Positions 19,662 through 31,938 of a DNA stretch of 64,000 nt are shown here, piece after piece. Under the pieces are notes generated by a model. The model was given only the letters and a program-made list of their open reading frames with translations. It ran no database searches and was not told the DNA's origin. The DNA comes from Aphrophora alni (taxonomy: Eukaryota; Arthropoda; Insecta; Hemiptera; Aphrophoridae): positions 26,865,949 through 26,929,948 of the forward strand of contig OY740774.1 of NCBI GenBank assembly GCA_963513935.1, in the 5' to 3' direction. The number at the start of each line of letters is the position of its first letter. The stretch's first letter is position 1. The translations under genes and the position numbers were made by a program.

Positions 19662-21038
19662 TGTACTGAATGAGTGCTTATCAGCGGACATCTTCCTCCT
19701 CCTTCATGAAACATTCTTCAGTGCTTCAATAAGACCAATGATGAGGTGCAGCCCTCCAAACACAAATGAAGTCGCATTCCTAAACATTTGCAGGGTTGGC
19801 CACTTCCTTCTTGCAATTAAAAGAGTCCATTTGGGAGAAGGTCCGGTTTGTGAATCATCAGTTTCCTCTAACAGACCTCCTTTTCATCCTTCCTTCCGCG
19901 ATCAGTTTAACACCCAAACAAGAGATTGGTTGTATGACCTAAAAGACAAGTTTGAAAGCCATGAATCCTACCTCCTTGCATCCGCAGGAATGCTTATGGG
20001 AATGCATAATGCATTGTCAACTACCGTGGGACTTGCTGCTGCTAATTACCTACAAGATCCTATCTCTGCTCACGTTACCACTCTCAGGTCGAGCGACGAT
20101 TCAATGACTCTTTTCTTGGCCGCAGCAAGGAATGATCTAGGTATTGCATTTGAAATAAATAGGAAGAGCTTGAAACTGTTGGGTATTAATTTGAGCCTAT
20201 CCAAAACATTTGCCTTTGAATATGGGTATGGAGAGTACACGTCATGGTTTCAAGACGGTGACTTTATAGCTCAGTTTGGGGTTGAAACATCTAATATTAG
20301 ACCTCAGGGGAGAAACCCTATGGATGATTTCTTCTCCATTGCCAAGAGCACGTCAGTCTCACAACAAAGGCTTGAGATGAACCCATTTGGTGCTGAGGCC
20401 AAGATAAGAATAGGCATTGACAATTGCAGAAGAGTGTTTAGGATAAAGCTTGACCCAAACAAGAGGGAGGAGTTTCAGGCCGTGTGTTGTTGTTGTCTGA
20501 TGGTGGGCTGAATCCTTGGTCATCCATGTGCTGTCACCTTGAAGAAACCTCCATTAAGGAGCACTTTGCCACCACAGACGCTGAGAAAGAATACCTATTG
20601 AGAGTGAGGCACCCTGAGAACCCATTCTCTGGAAATCCAGAAGAAGAGGTCACGTATTCTGTTGACAAAGGACATGTTGTTACTGATTTTACAGAGGTTC
20701 CTAGGACTGTATTCCATTACGTAAGAAGGACAAACAGGACAACCAAATCTGCTGGAACCCCTCGAGCTGCCATTGAGGATGCAAACAGGAGGGTCCTATC
20801 CTTGGTAGAAACTGCAGACTTGACAACCAAGCTCAAAGCGCCTAGTACAAGCATATCATTACAGGAGTACGTAATAAACCACCTTAAGTTCCTCCGCAGT
20901 GAAAGTACACTGAGTTCTGATGAGTCAGAGAGGTTTGATAAAGCTATGTCAGTGTTAACGGGGTCTCTGCTACCTTCCAAGATTACTGAAAGTGACCTTG
21001 AAGATTGGATGCCGCATGATCTACGTTACTATATTTAA
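19662..21038 (+). pseudogene. PB1-like EVE, copy 3, frameshifted
   Basis: Same segment as at 10686, placed directly after the LINE C poly(A). One base is missing at about 20467 ('agggagg' for 'agggaagg'), which splits the frame into 19639-20511 and 20484-21038. The first of these starts in the poly(A), giving an artificial Lys-rich start. Motif A carries the 5-bp loss of copy 2. The same frameshift is in copy 4 (31939), so the two share an ancestor after copies 1 and 2. Confidence 0.85.
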
Positions 21039-21353
21039 TCCAACAATTGATTTTCTTTTGCATTAAAATGGTTATTTTGATGCCCTCTACCATCTTAATG
21101 ATTAAGATACCCTCTACCAGATATCTTAATGCCACCAAACCTCGTTCCAACTGAGGATTTTCTAGGATATGGCCCCCTAGACCAATTGACTTTGGAGGTA
21201 AAGATGAGGATCCGTAACATCCATTTTGTTACCGACAATTCTGAATTAGCCAGGCTATGCTCAAGGAAGTGACGCCGCCCTTCTAGTTCTAGCACCTAGT
21301 TCTCATTTGAAACTCTTCTCGAATCTGTACTGGACAATGACATCTTAGAACCG
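21039..21353 (+). other. Linker, unit 3
   Basis: Copy of 3692-4006 with both CCCTCTACCA repeats (from about 21083 and 21110). No gene recognised. Confidence 0.5.
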
Positions 21354-21737
21354 TTGAGGATAATAGGGTGGGACAGGGGAGAAAACGTAAACTGGCTTTG
21401 CAAGGTGAGCGGAAAGGTATTTCAGAGGATGATGAGGGCACAGAGAATTTATATAGGGTTGCAAAGCTGCAGGGTGAGAGAATTTCTAAAAGTGGATAGA
21501 TGCTTTAAATGTCAGGGACACGGGCACATTGCAAGATTCTGTGGGAACGAGGTTGTTTGTTCAAGATGCGGAGAGGAGGGACACCATGGGAGTACATGTA
21601 GAAGAACACAATGGGAGAGATGCATAAACTGTTACAGACTAGGGTATGGGAGATGGGACCATCCAACCTCCTGGTCGGAGTGCGCGGTTATTGTAAAAAT
21701 GTTGAAGAGGATGAGAAACAACACTAAGTATGACTAA
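21354..21737 (+). pseudogene. Element-1 gag zinc knuckles, copy 3
   Basis: Uninterrupted three-knuckle ORF1 end with the GWDRG and AVIVK variants of copies 2 and 4. It overlaps the ORF2 start at 21730 by 8 bases. Confidence 0.8.
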
Positions 21738-22119
21738 GATTGCACAAGTAAATGTAGACAGAGCGCAGAGGGTGGTAGCGGAGGTTCGAGAGGTAGCGGT
21801 TAGGGAGAAACTCGAAGTACTGGCAATACAGGAGCCATATACGTTTAGGGGGAAGGTTGTGGGATTTGGGACGGAATGGAGGATAATATACGATGAAAGG
21901 GCAGTAAAACCGTGGGCGGCCGTAATAGTAACGAACAAGGAGATAGGAGTAATGATGATAAGGAGCTTGAGTGGAAGTCATTGGGTGACGGTAGAATTAA
22001 GGTTGAAAGATGGAAGGAGGATGTATGTGATCTCTATGTATTGCCGGTACAGAGAGAGGATAGACAGATACATAGAAAGGATAGAAAAATACTCAAACTT
22101 TAATATAACAATAAAATGA
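21730..22119 (+). pseudogene. Element-1 endonuclease N-terminus, copy 3
   Basis: 129 codons as in copy 2, truncated at the same AT-rich junction. Catalytic endonuclease motifs are absent. Confidence 0.8.
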
Positions 22120-23190
22120 TACACAATTTAAAAAATATAGTTTATTTTAAAATGAAACTTAGTTGACATGTAGAAAGAAGTAGATGATATTCCATTTAAA
22201 ACCAAGAATAAAATCCGCATAATGTAAACAAAATTTGCATTTACATAAAAATAAAATGATTAGTTATTATACCAGGATGATGATGAATGAATGTGTGTGT
22301 GAACATTATTCTAATTATTAATGTTAAATCGATTATAGCTGGGTAATGACTCTGAAATTCATTGCAAAAAATGATAAGGACTAGTCCTACAAATACATGA
22401 AGCAATGAATGATATGATTTATGTGTAATGTTGCTGTGCACAATGAACTAGACTATTTGAGTAGGAAATTATTCCGTTTAAATTACCAATTAGCCGTAGA
22501 TGAACACAGTACATCGATGTGCCTAAAATGCTGTGGGAAGATACGGTGATTTAGGGTTGGGTATCCTACCAAAATACCCAGTAACTATCCTTGTATCATT
22601 TTACGACGACAAAAAATGATAATGAGTATAGTGATTTTTGTTTGTTGGTGTCATACAACCTTCGTAAAATGTTAAGTGTAAAATATGACAACGATTGATT
22701 AGGTTAGGTAGCTTAGAAGAACAGGTTAGGTAGGTTATCTCATAGGATAGAATTTTTCCTCTCTTTTTAAGTTAGGTAAGGTTAAGATAATTAAATAAGT
22801 GAATCATAAATGAATTGAGTGCTTTTGTTTTTAATTGTAATAATAAAAGAATTTTTTTTTGAAGAATTTAAATAAATAAGAAAAGAATTACAAATGTGAT
22901 TTACATACTGTATAATAATAATACAAATATAACAAAGTATTTTGAATTAATAATAAATAATTGAACTATGGTTAGTTTGGGTTAGGTGTATCTTATATCT
23001 ATTTGATTTAATAACAACACTCTAATTAAATGTTCCTAGAAAAATATTGAATATCCAATCAATCAATATTAAATAATTGAACAATGGTTAGTTTAGGTTA
23101 GGTTAGGTGTATCTTTTATCTACTTATATCTATTTGATTTAATAACAACACTCTAATTAAATGTTCCTAGAAAAATATTTAATATCCAAT
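22120..23190. repeat. AT-rich unit segment, unit 3
   Basis: Copy of 4758-5845 with both halves of the internal duplication and the TTAGG-like runs (about 22697-22735 and 23090-23110). No gene seen. Confidence 0.65.
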
Positions 23191-24108
23191 CATTACTGGG
23201 TTTCATTACACTTGATCTGAGGGTTTTCTTCTTTCTTTCTGAGGGATATTACCTTCAAACCTCGCCCCAGTAAGTAAAACCCTTAGGGTCTGGGCATTCT
23301 TTCTTAAATCTTATCCATATATATCTATACTATATTCTAGAATATTATATTTATCTATATCTATAATTATATATATATCTATATCTTAATCTACATCATC
23401 TTACTCCAGCAACATCCTCACTCATCATATCATCACAAGTTCAGTTAAATTAATAATCTTCCTTCTCAGTATTCCTCTAAATTCTTTCTCATCACTGATT
23501 TCTTCCTTCAGCACCTTGTGGACTTGGTTCAGCGGCGGCGGGATCGGCCAGGTTTTGCGGTTCTCATTTTCAGTTTCCAAGGCTCAACACAGTTTTAAAG
23601 TCCAATTTCATAAAATTTCAAGTAGTTTCCAAATTCTAAGTACAGTCCACAGTTCAATTTCAAGTTTCAAGTAATTTAAAGTAATTTCAAGTTTCTAAAA
23701 GTTTCAAGTAGGTCCAAAGTTTATTTTCAAGTAAGTTTCTATAGTTTCAAGTAAGTTTCCAAGTTTTTCAGTTTCAAGTAAGTTCATTTCTAAAGTTTTA
23801 AGTAAGTTTCCAAATTTTTCAGGTTTCAAGTAAGTCCAAAGTTCATTTCCAATTAAGTTTCCAAAGTTTTCAAAAGTTTCAAGTAAGTCTAAAGATCGTT
23901 TTCAATTTAAATTTCAGTACTCCACTTTCATTGATCGAGGATCGGCCAGAAGACGGGCCAGTAGGTCCAGGCTTTGAGACTCTTAGCGATTTCACACTCT
24001 CGACTGCACATTACACAATCGTCTCTCATCTTGGTCTCCGCTCACCTACATCACCTTCCGTCATTTCATTACTCCTCTACAACATCTGTACCTCTCTTTC
24101 AGCACTAA
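23191..24108 (+). promoter_or_regulatory. Element-2 5' region with CAAGTAAGT repeats, unit 3
   Basis: Full-length copy of 5846-6756, with repeats at about 23590-23900. The leader downstream is open in a short frame (23931-24212) not conserved as a protein in the other copies. Confidence 0.5.
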
Positions 24109-24792
24109 CCGAGGCTCGAAGGGATCGATGTTACGGAGGGAGGACGACTGAAGGTCCGAGGTGCCATACCAAGAGGCAGAGGAGAGGTTCTTGTTCTTCT
24201 GGGCGACTCTGAGTCAAAGAAGAAACTCCTGGACTCCGAGGCGCTAAAGAGCTCTGTACTACAAGCGAAGGAACTGAGAGGCAGAAAACCACGCATGATT
24301 CTCAGAGGAGTTCCGAGAACCAGAGAGCCAGAGGCCTTCACCGAGGACCTGAGGAAGAACAATTTCCCTGACGTCGAGAACTTCGCAGCGAGGTGTAAAC
24401 TCGTCTTCAAAACCTGAAGGAGGGACGGAGACAACACCAACTGGGTCGCCGAAGTAGAACCGGACCTGCGGAGGAAGCTCAAACAAGAAGGCAGAGTATA
24501 CGTGGGTTGGTCTTCAATCCGCGTAGAGGATTACGTTGTAGCCACCAGATGCTTCAGATGCCAAAGGTTCGGCCACGTGGCGGCAAGATGCTCGTCAGAG
24601 AAGGAAACATGTCGGCACTGCGGTAAAGATGGCCACAAAGAGAACAGCTGTCCAGACGCTGAGAAACCCCCCGTCTGCGTTGTGTGCAGGTACCGAGGAC
24701 TTCCAAGCAAACACTCCTACCACGACCGAGACTGCACCACCTACAAGAAGGCAGTAGAAATACTTGTCAAGAATACTGATTATGGCGCGTAA
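24109..24792 (+). pseudogene. Element-2 gag remnant, copy 3
   Basis: Same as at 6757, with the shared in-frame TGA (about 24415). The third Cys of the last knuckle (RDCTTYKK) is present where copy 1 has Ser. ATG of ORF2 at 24782 overlaps its stop. Confidence 0.75.
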
Positions 24793-26257
24793 TCACACCA
24801 AACGCAACCTGATGGTGGGGCAGATCAACCTCGGCCGAGGCAAGCAGTCGACCGACTGCTTGGTCAAGAACGCCATAACGCTAGGAGTGGACGTCCTACT
24901 GGTCCAGGAGCCCTACGCTTTCAGGGGGAAAATCACTGGATTCCCGCCTGGCTGCAGGATCTTTGCTGGAGCCGGGCGGGAAAAGTGGGCTGTTGTGGTC
25001 ATCTTCAAATCGGAACTGGGAGCAGTTACCATCTCCCAGTGTACGGATGAACACGCCTCTGTCGTCGAGATTTCCTACCGAGGCTGATCTTAAATCTTCG
25101 GCTCGGTTTACTGCCAGTTCTCCCTCCCAGTGGAACCCTTCATCGAGAAGATAGTGAAAATCATAAGACTCGGCGAAGGAAGACATGCGATCATCGGAGC
25201 AGACGTCAACTCCAAGTCCCCAAGATGGGGAGGAGGAGTTACGGAACCGAGAGAGAGACTGGTAGAGGAGATGATCGACGACGCCGACATCCTTCTTCTG
25301 AACGAGCCACACCAGAGGGCCACCTACTCTTCCACGAGAGGAGAGTCCTGGATCGACGTCCCCCTGGCAACAAGAGGTGCTGCGAGATGGTGCCAGGACT
25401 GGACCGTCCACGACACGGACATCAGCGACCACCGGCTGATTACGTGGAACATCCCTGCTGGGGCCAACAACAACAGGCACGGCCGAGTCGACTCCAAAAG
25501 AAATTGGAGGCGGGCAAAGTGGGATCTGTTCGCCTCGGAGGTGCAGAGTCGAACCCAGCAGCGGAGACGGCAGCAGGACGTCGACCAGGACCCGGAAGAG
25601 AGAGTGGCTGCCTTGACGGCGGCGGCGAGGTCAACTATCCCCAGAAGATCAAGGGGCGTAGTCGCGCCCGTTCGGTGGTGGAGTCCGGAACTCACCCGGT
25701 CTAGACATGAGATGACTAAGGCAAGGAGAACATTCCAAAGGGAGCTCAGGAGAAGAGGAGGGACTGACGCCGTGGTAGCAAGATTCAAGGCTGCTTTTCT
25801 CAGGAAAAGACTGGAAATGGGACGTATGGTCAGGATCGCCAAGAGGACGAGTTGGAGAGCCTTCATCAGGGAAAACTCAACCAACCCCTGGGGAGCCGTC
25901 TACAAGATCATGGCAGGGAGATTCAAGGCACAGACGGTGCTCGCCACCCTCGTTACAGAGGAGGGCTACACGTTAGGAGGGCGAGACACCGGCGAGAAGC
26001 TATTGGAAGTGCTCCTCCCACTAGATACCAGGGAGGATGATCTCCCATGCCATGAGGATATAAGACGGCTTGTCAGCGAGACGGACATGTCTTCGTTGTC
26101 CGAGGACACCCCTCCTTTCGAGGAGGAGATTGAGGAGGCTCTTCGTTCTCTAAAGAAGGAAAAGGCGCCTGGCCATGACGGTCTTCCAGTGGAGGCGTGG
26201 TGTGCAGCATGGCCATCAATATCGGAGGACATCCATGTGGCCTTCAACGATCTTCTC
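24782..26257 (+). pseudogene. Element-2 ORF2 endonuclease and RT fingers, copy 3
   Basis: Endonuclease with GADVNSKS and SDHRLITW, interrupted by the two shared stops near 25085-25093. From 25130 the frame is open through the RT entry motif KKEKAPGHDGLP to DLL at 26257, where the N-like insertion begins. It lacks the 5-bp insertion of copy 1, so it shows the RT frame running cleanly into the insertion and ending at its TGA (26288). Confidence 0.8.
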
Positions 26258-27367
26258 AGTTCCCAGTTTGAAAATCTGGTCTCTGTGTGAGAAGAAAAAT
26301 TTTCTATAGCAACCATGTCATCAGACAATTATCAGCATATGGATAAAGTTTACACTAAGGAGGAAATCTCAAGGATTGCACCTAACTATAGAGGCAAACC
26401 CGAGAATTTCAATCCAAAATTCAAAGCTGCTAAAAAGGCTGCAAAAACACAAAACAAGGTCGAAAAGCTCACTGAGCAAGTAATTGAACCAGCTATAATT
26501 GTTAAGGTGCCTGCACCATCACATTTATACACTGGCGAAGCTACACCAACGATCGAAAAAGTTTTGTGGGCTGAAGAAGTCGTAGAAGAAGAAGGTAATC
26601 CCATGTTCGAAAAACATCAAGACCGATTCGTAAGAACATTCTTTTATTCAACCAAACCTACCTACTCGTTAGGCCAGGACGCGGATGATTACGAGAATAA
26701 GGTCATCGTATGGGCAATTCAACTTTCCATACTTCTAAGACAAAACGCTTCAACATGCAAGCATAACGAATGTAAATGCTGTATTAGACTTCAAGACTTA
26801 GTTCCAACAAGCTTTGTCGAAGAATTTGAACGTGCAAACGGAGGACAATACCGCGAGTTTCGACTCAAAACTTGTTCCTTCATAAAATTGTGCGGAAAGA
26901 TTCAAGAAGAAAGATACACTACAACAGACGTTGTGTCTTACTTAGTCGCCCAGCTGAGTTACATACGTGGCTTATGCAAAGGGGAAGCATTAAAGGAATC
27001 ACATCCGATCCCAATAGTCGAACTTCAACCAGAAGTGTTACGCAAAGAGGCGTACAAACCAGACTATAAGGACGCTGTGGCACCAAAGGAATGCACACAT
27101 GTTTCAGCAGAACGCTTGTGGATGTACGCGAGCCAACTTTGCTACAACAACGAACAATTTCCGGCAAACATCGCGCCTGAAGGAGTTCAAACATCAAAAT
27201 TGAGACTGAAACCGGACTGGTTATCAGTGGAAACAGAAGTATCAGCTGTCAAACGTGACTGGCATGAAAACTTGGCTATTGATTTAGTAAAATCGGTTGG
27301 CTTGGTTATGCTAGACAGGATGAAAGCTAGCTACTGCAAACACTGTTGCGCTGGATTGGTAACTAGA
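26258..27367 (+). mobile_element. N-like viral insertion, copy 3
   Basis: 1110 bp between CTC (26255-26257) and CTC (27368-27370), the same site and length as at 8911. It is inherited by duplication, not an independent insertion. Confidence 0.85.
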
Positions 27368-27685
27368 CTCGACAGGGGCAGCTTCCCTATCCAGTGGAAG
27401 ATTGCGGGTCTCCGGGTTATAACCAAGGGACCAGAGAGGGACCCGGCATCCACCAAATCATACCGCCCGCTTTCCGTACTGTCTACATTGGGAAATCTCT
27501 TCGAGAAGGTCGTTGAGAGAAGACTAAGGCACCACGTCGAGGAGAGCGGCCTTGTATCAGAGACCCAGTTCGGCTTTATGAGAGGAAGGTCTGCGGAGGA
27601 CGCCATATTAGCGGTCGTCAGCGGAGCTGAAGACACGCCACAAATACGTCGGGATCCTGGCGGTGGACATCCAGGGAGCCTTTGA
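26315..27685 (+). CDS. Chimeric N-like/RT ORF, 456 aa, copy 3
   Basis: The predicted protein is the same as that of 8968-10338 (GLRVIT type RT tail). Viral residues 1 to about 351 are followed by RT fingers. It is open throughout. Confidence 0.6.
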   Translation: MSSDNYQHMDKVYTKEEISRIAPNYRGKPENFNPKFKAAKKAAKTQNKVEKLTEQVIEPAIIVKVPAPSHLYTGEATPTIEKVLWAEEVVEEEGNPMFEKHQDRFVRTFFYSTKPTYSLGQDADDYENKVIVWAIQLSILLRQNASTCKHNECKCCIRLQDLVPTSFVEEFERANGGQYREFRLKTCSFIKLCGKIQEERYTTTDVVSYLVAQLSYIRGLCKGEALKESHPIPIVELQPEVLRKEAYKPDYKDAVAPKECTHVSAERLWMYASQLCYNNEQFPANIAPEGVQTSKLRLKPDWLSVETEVSAVKRDWHENLAIDLVKSVGLVMLDRMKASYCKHCCAGLVTRLDRGSFPIQWKIAGLRVITKGPERDPASTKSYRPLSVLSTLGNLFEKVVERRLRHHVEESGLVSETQFGFMRGRSAEDAILAVVSGAEDTPQIRRDPGGGHPGSL

Positions 27686-28025
27686 CAACGCCTGGTGGCC
27701 CGCAATAGTAAGAAGACTGTTGGACGGAGGGGTTCCAAGGAACCTTTACAGGGTAACCTCCGTCTTCTTGGCCAACAGAGAAGTAGCCTTCTCTACAGAG
27801 GATTGGACCATCAGGCGAAGAGTCAACAGAGGCTGTCCGCAGGGATCCATACTGGGTCCCCTGCTGTGGAATATACTCTTCGAAAACGTCCTGGCGGGGA
27901 GAATGCCGCCGGGGGTTCGTGTTGTGACGTACGCTGACGACGTCGGCGTCCTTGTGGGAGCAGACAATAGAGCCGAGCTGGAGTCTACCTCGGAGAGGGT
28001 GCTCCGAAGAATGGGAAGAAGATAA
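27368..28025 (+). pseudogene. Element-2 RT palm, copy 3
   Basis: Motifs A, B and C as at 10021, with the shared frameshift before motif A; the palm frame is 27663-28025. It ends at TAA after the YADD region. LINE C begins 21 bases later. Confidence 0.8.
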
Positions 28026-28032
28026 AATTTAC

Positions 28033-28046
28033 TGTACTGAATGAGT
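28033..28046 (+). repeat. 5' target-site duplication of LINE C
   Basis: TGTACTGAATGAGT, repeated after the poly(A) at 31939-31952. It is single at 10686-10699, the unoccupied site in unit 2. Confidence 0.85.
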
Positions 28047-28309
28047 ACATTAAAGAATTTATAAATGTTACGAGATGTTTCCAATGTCAGGGCTTTGGTC
28101 ACATCGGGAAACAATGCGCACAGGATAAGCCCACCTGTGGTTACTGTGGAGAGATTGGACATAAGAGGGAAGACTGCAAAAAGGACAGGCCAAGATGCGC
28201 CAATTGCATGAGATCCGGTAGGAAGTCTGACCACAGGACAGACAATAGAGAGTGTGAAACGCTCAGACAGGCGTATAGATTTGAGATTCAACGAATTGAC
28301 TATGAGTGA
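28047..28309 (+). pseudogene. LINE C ORF1 zinc knuckles, copy 2
   Basis: Same truncated gag end as at 15768, with three Cys/His knuckles. It stops at TGA 28307, overlapping the ORF2 ATG at 28302. Confidence 0.8.
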
Positions 28310-31300
28310 TCCAAAGGCACTGATTCGGGGAATGAGGATGTGCCAGATAAATTTGAGTAGGTCAAAAGTGGCGACTGCAGAGTTTGTGGTTGCTATGAGA
28401 CGCGAAAGAATTGATATAGCATTGATTCAGGAACCTTATTCAGTTGCTGGAGGAATAATAGGATTTCCAGGTGCTCATAGATTGATTTATAAGAAAGGAT
28501 TTAACCCACCAATGTCTGCTGTGGTTATTAGAAACAAAGAAATACAAGCTATTAGATTGGACCAGGTAACGACATCCCATTGCTCGGCAGCAGTTGTGAC
28601 GAGTGATGGTAAGCACTTTACCATAGTTAGCCTATACTGTCAGTATTCAGACCCGATGACAGAGTATTTGGAGCAACTGCAGAAGGCAGTTGATGCGACT
28701 AATAATGAAATAATTATAGCAGGAGACATGAATGCAAAATCAGCAGTATGGAATAGTAAAACTACTGATGATAGAGGAAAGGAGCTGGAAGATTTAATAA
28801 GTATAAATAATCTGTATGTAATAAACGAAGATGGTCAACCATACACGTATTCGGCAACAACTGGAGAGGCCAATATAGATGTTGCGTTATGTTCTGGTAG
28901 AACTATAGGAATAATTAATGAATGGACGGTGTTGAGGGAAGCTACAACAAGTGTACATAGAATGATAACTTGGGTAGTAGGAATAAAAGTAAACAAAAAT
29001 GTAGAATACTCTGAGAGATACTCAGTGAAAGCGGCCAACTGGGAAAGATTTGACAGTGAATTAAAAGATACAATAGAGGAATTTGATGAGATAGAAGATC
29101 TCAATAATAAAGTGATCAAGTTAGAAGAACTTGTAATAAGAGCATGTGACAGAAGTATGCCTAGGAAAAGAGTAATGGAAAAAGCGGTCCCATGGTGGAC
29201 AAAGGATATTAGAGATAAGAGAAAAGAAGTGAGGAAACTTCGGTCTCAAATGCAGAAGGCTAAAAGACCGGATATAAGAAGGCAGATTGAAATAGAATTT
29301 AAGAAAGAAAGAAATAAATATAAAGAACTTATAAAAGCAGGAAAAAAGAAATCCTGGGAGAACTTTGTCACTGACATTGGAAATAAGGATCCGTGGGGAA
29401 TTGTGTACAAAATCATGGCTGGCAAAAGGAAAAAAGAGCAGATTTTTGCGGGCTTAAGGATGGAGGATGGATTTACTGGTAACCTTAGAGACACGGCAGT
29501 AAAATTACTAAAGGATTTGCTACCAGATGATGATATAAGTATAGAAAATGAAATACACAGGACAATTAGAAATGAGGCGAAAGAAGAGTCATCTTGTGAA
29601 AACATGGAAGAGTTCAGTACCGAAGAAGTCGGTGATGCCATTGACAAAATGAAAAATGGTAAAGCGCCAGGACCAGATAGAATTGAGGTTGAAATCGTGA
29701 AAAGAATATGGGAAAAATATTCAGAACGACTAAGAAAATTATTTAATGAATGTATAGCTAAGAATACCTTTCCCAGAAGATGGAAAGAGGGTAGACTATG
29801 CATATTTTTAAAGAATGAAGAAAAAGACCCCACGGATCCAAAATCATACAGACCTGTATGTCTTCTGTCACATATTGGTAAGACTTTAGATAGACTAATA
29901 GCAACCAGATTGGTAAGAAAAATTGAAGGTGATAATTGGTTGTCAGATAATCAGTATGGATTTAGACAGGGAAAATCTACAGAAAAGGCGATTGGAGATG
30001 TACTTGGCAGAGTTCAACGCTCTGAATGCAAGTATGTTATAGGCATTTTCTTGGATGTGTCAGGAGCATTTGATAACGCTTGGTGGCCGGCAATTATTAA
30101 TGAACTTAGAAAAAAGGGATGTCCGCAGAATCTGCTCATGATGTATAGGAGTTATTTAAGTGAGAGACTGGCCATCATCAAGGATAGAGAAATCATAGAG
30201 AGTAAAGAGCTGACCATGGGTTGTCCACAGGGATCTGTGAGTGGGCCGATTCTGTGGAACATTTTATTTAATGGATTTCTGAATGTTGAATTGGATTCCT
30301 GCTGTTCTACTGTTGCTTATGCAGACGATGGACTTCTTCTAGTCGAAGGGAATAGTAGATCCCAGATAGAAAAAGAAGCAAAGAATGCATTGGGAAAACT
30401 TGATGAATGGGCTAAGAATGTCAAGTTGAAATTTAATAATAAAAAGACTGAGGCTTTGATGCTCAAAGGGAAATTGGAGAGAACACCGATAATAAGAATG
30501 GGCCAAAGTAATATAAAGGTAGTTAAAGAGCTAAAATACCTGGGAGTATACCTGGATGATAAACTAAGCTTTAGACCACATGTAACGAAAATGGCAGAGA
30601 GAACAAAGAAGTTGTTCTTTAAACTACGAAGAGTTGCAAAAGCTGACTGGGGATTAGGACACGAGGCACTTAAAATAATTTATAATGGTGTATTCGTACC
30701 GGTTATGCTTTATGCAGTTGGAGCATGGGGACATAGAATGGAAGTAGGATACATAGCCAATAAAATGTTGCAAGCTCAAAGGACGATATTGTTGACCATG
30801 ACAAGATCATACAGTACCATATCTAGAGATGCTGTAACAGTATTAGCTGGAGTACTACCCATAGATCTGGTAGCAATAAGAAGAGCAAAAGCCTATAAAT
30901 ATGAACAAGATGGTAATGGAGAATTTGGTGGTATAAGGCTAGGCACGGGTCTGAGAAAACAGGAAGTGAAAGCTATTGGTAATAGATGGGCAGCAGTGGA
31001 ATGGCAGGAAAGATGGGACAGATCGGAAAAGGGAAGAATTACATATAGTTGGCTCCCAAATGTGCAAAAAAGAATGAGAATGAAATGGTTGAGTGTAAAT
31101 CATTACTTGTCGCAGCTGTTTTCTGGGCATGGAGATTTCAAAGGCAATCTGAATAGATTTAGATTAGTAGAAGAACCTGGATGTGACTGTGGATATCATC
31201 AAGAGGATGTATGGCATATTTTAAAAGATTGTAAATTGTATGATAATGAAAGAATGGTTCTCAAAAATGAAATGAACACTCTTGGAGTTGATTGGGAGGA

Positions 31301-31400
31301 GTCAGTAGACGTCTGGATCTCGGGACCGGAGATGGTTTCCCTTTTGAGCCGGTTCGCTGAAAATGTACTAAAAGAAAAGAGAATAAGAGAAAATGATTAA
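28302..31400 (+). CDS. LINE C ORF2 endonuclease-reverse transcriptase (1032 aa), copy 2
   Basis: Intact. It differs from the copy at 16025 by one residue that I noticed (Ile for Arg at about residue 168). Endonuclease (with SVH), RT motifs A, B and C and the C-terminal zinc motif are all kept. The two copies are the only full-length LINE ORF2 genes in the window. With no ORF1 N-terminus or promoter they are probably not autonomous. Confidence 0.9.
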   Translation: MSDPKALIRGMRMCQINLSRSKVATAEFVVAMRRERIDIALIQEPYSVAGGIIGFPGAHRLIYKKGFNPPMSAVVIRNKEIQAIRLDQVTTSHCSAAVVTSDGKHFTIVSLYCQYSDPMTEYLEQLQKAVDATNNEIIIAGDMNAKSAVWNSKTTDDRGKELEDLISINNLYVINEDGQPYTYSATTGEANIDVALCSGRTIGIINEWTVLREATTSVHRMITWVVGIKVNKNVEYSERYSVKAANWERFDSELKDTIEEFDEIEDLNNKVIKLEELVIRACDRSMPRKRVMEKAVPWWTKDIRDKRKEVRKLRSQMQKAKRPDIRRQIEIEFKKERNKYKELIKAGKKKSWENFVTDIGNKDPWGIVYKIMAGKRKKEQIFAGLRMEDGFTGNLRDTAVKLLKDLLPDDDISIENEIHRTIRNEAKEESSCENMEEFSTEEVGDAIDKMKNGKAPGPDRIEVEIVKRIWEKYSERLRKLFNECIAKNTFPRRWKEGRLCIFLKNEEKDPTDPKSYRPVCLLSHIGKTLDRLIATRLVRKIEGDNWLSDNQYGFRQGKSTEKAIGDVLGRVQRSECKYVIGIFLDVSGAFDNAWWPAIINELRKKGCPQNLLMMYRSYLSERLAIIKDREIIESKELTMGCPQGSVSGPILWNILFNGFLNVELDSCCSTVAYADDGLLLVEGNSRSQIEKEAKNALGKLDEWAKNVKLKFNNKKTEALMLKGKLERTPIIRMGQSNIKVVKELKYLGVYLDDKLSFRPHVTKMAERTKKLFFKLRRVAKADWGLGHEALKIIYNGVFVPVMLYAVGAWGHRMEVGYIANKMLQAQRTILLTMTRSYSTISRDAVTVLAGVLPIDLVAIRRAKAYKYEQDGNGEFGGIRLGTGLRKQEVKAIGNRWAAVEWQERWDRSEKGRITYSWLPNVQKRMRMKWLSVNHYLSQLFSGHGDFKGNLNRFRLVEEPGCDCGYHQEDVWHILKDCKLYDNERMVLKNEMNTLGVDWEESVDVWISGPEMVSLLSRFAENVLKEKRIREND

Positions 31401-31938
31401 AAATTGTATAGTAATAAAATAGCATAAGTTAGGATTAAGATGTACACAAGAGCCAAAGACAAGATTAGTCTTTGGGCCTTGTAATTAAAGGCACAAGGCA
31501 TATAGATATAAGTTTAGCTAAGAAGTCAAGCTCAATAGGTTAAGGTTTATTAATTATAGATTTATATTTTGTTTGTTATATTTTGTTAATTGTTAAGTTC
31601 AATGTAATATGGACAAGGCAGTGGTTTCGGCAGTGGTGCGATATCCAGTTTGTTTTGTTTATAAATGAATTTGTGATGTCTAGGGCGCTCACCTATAGTT
31701 TTAGGTGGGTGTAATTTTTTCACCCCTATGGGGAAGATATATTTTTTGTTAATTTTTGCTTATTTTTGAAAATGTTAAATTCAGATAATAATATTTTGTT
31801 AAATGTATTAAGTTGTTTGCAAGGCGCAAAAGTGCAACAATAGTTAATATGAGTTTAGGTTAATCACTCCTAATGGGTTCTTCCCGGGTGGGAGTGAATT
31901 AAGTTAAGCCATCCAATGAAAAAAAAAAAAAAAAAAAA
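31401..31938 (+). other. LINE C 3' UTR and poly(A), copy 2
   Basis: As at 19124-19661. Confidence 0.75.

Larger units (their letters stand above)
28047..31938 (+). mobile_element. LINE C, copy 2, with both target-site duplications
   Basis: 5'-truncated LINE of 3892 bp with a 20-base poly(A) (31919-31938) and 14-bp direct repeats at both ends, the signature of target-primed reverse transcription. It is shifted by 12,277 bp from the copy at 15768. I saw two base differences (at about 28803 and 29482), so the duplication is young. Confidence 0.9.

Noticed and set aside
19639..19740. Lys-rich N-terminus of the PB1-like ORF in units 3 and 4
   Set aside because: The Lys run is the LINE C poly(A) read as codons, not a real protein start.
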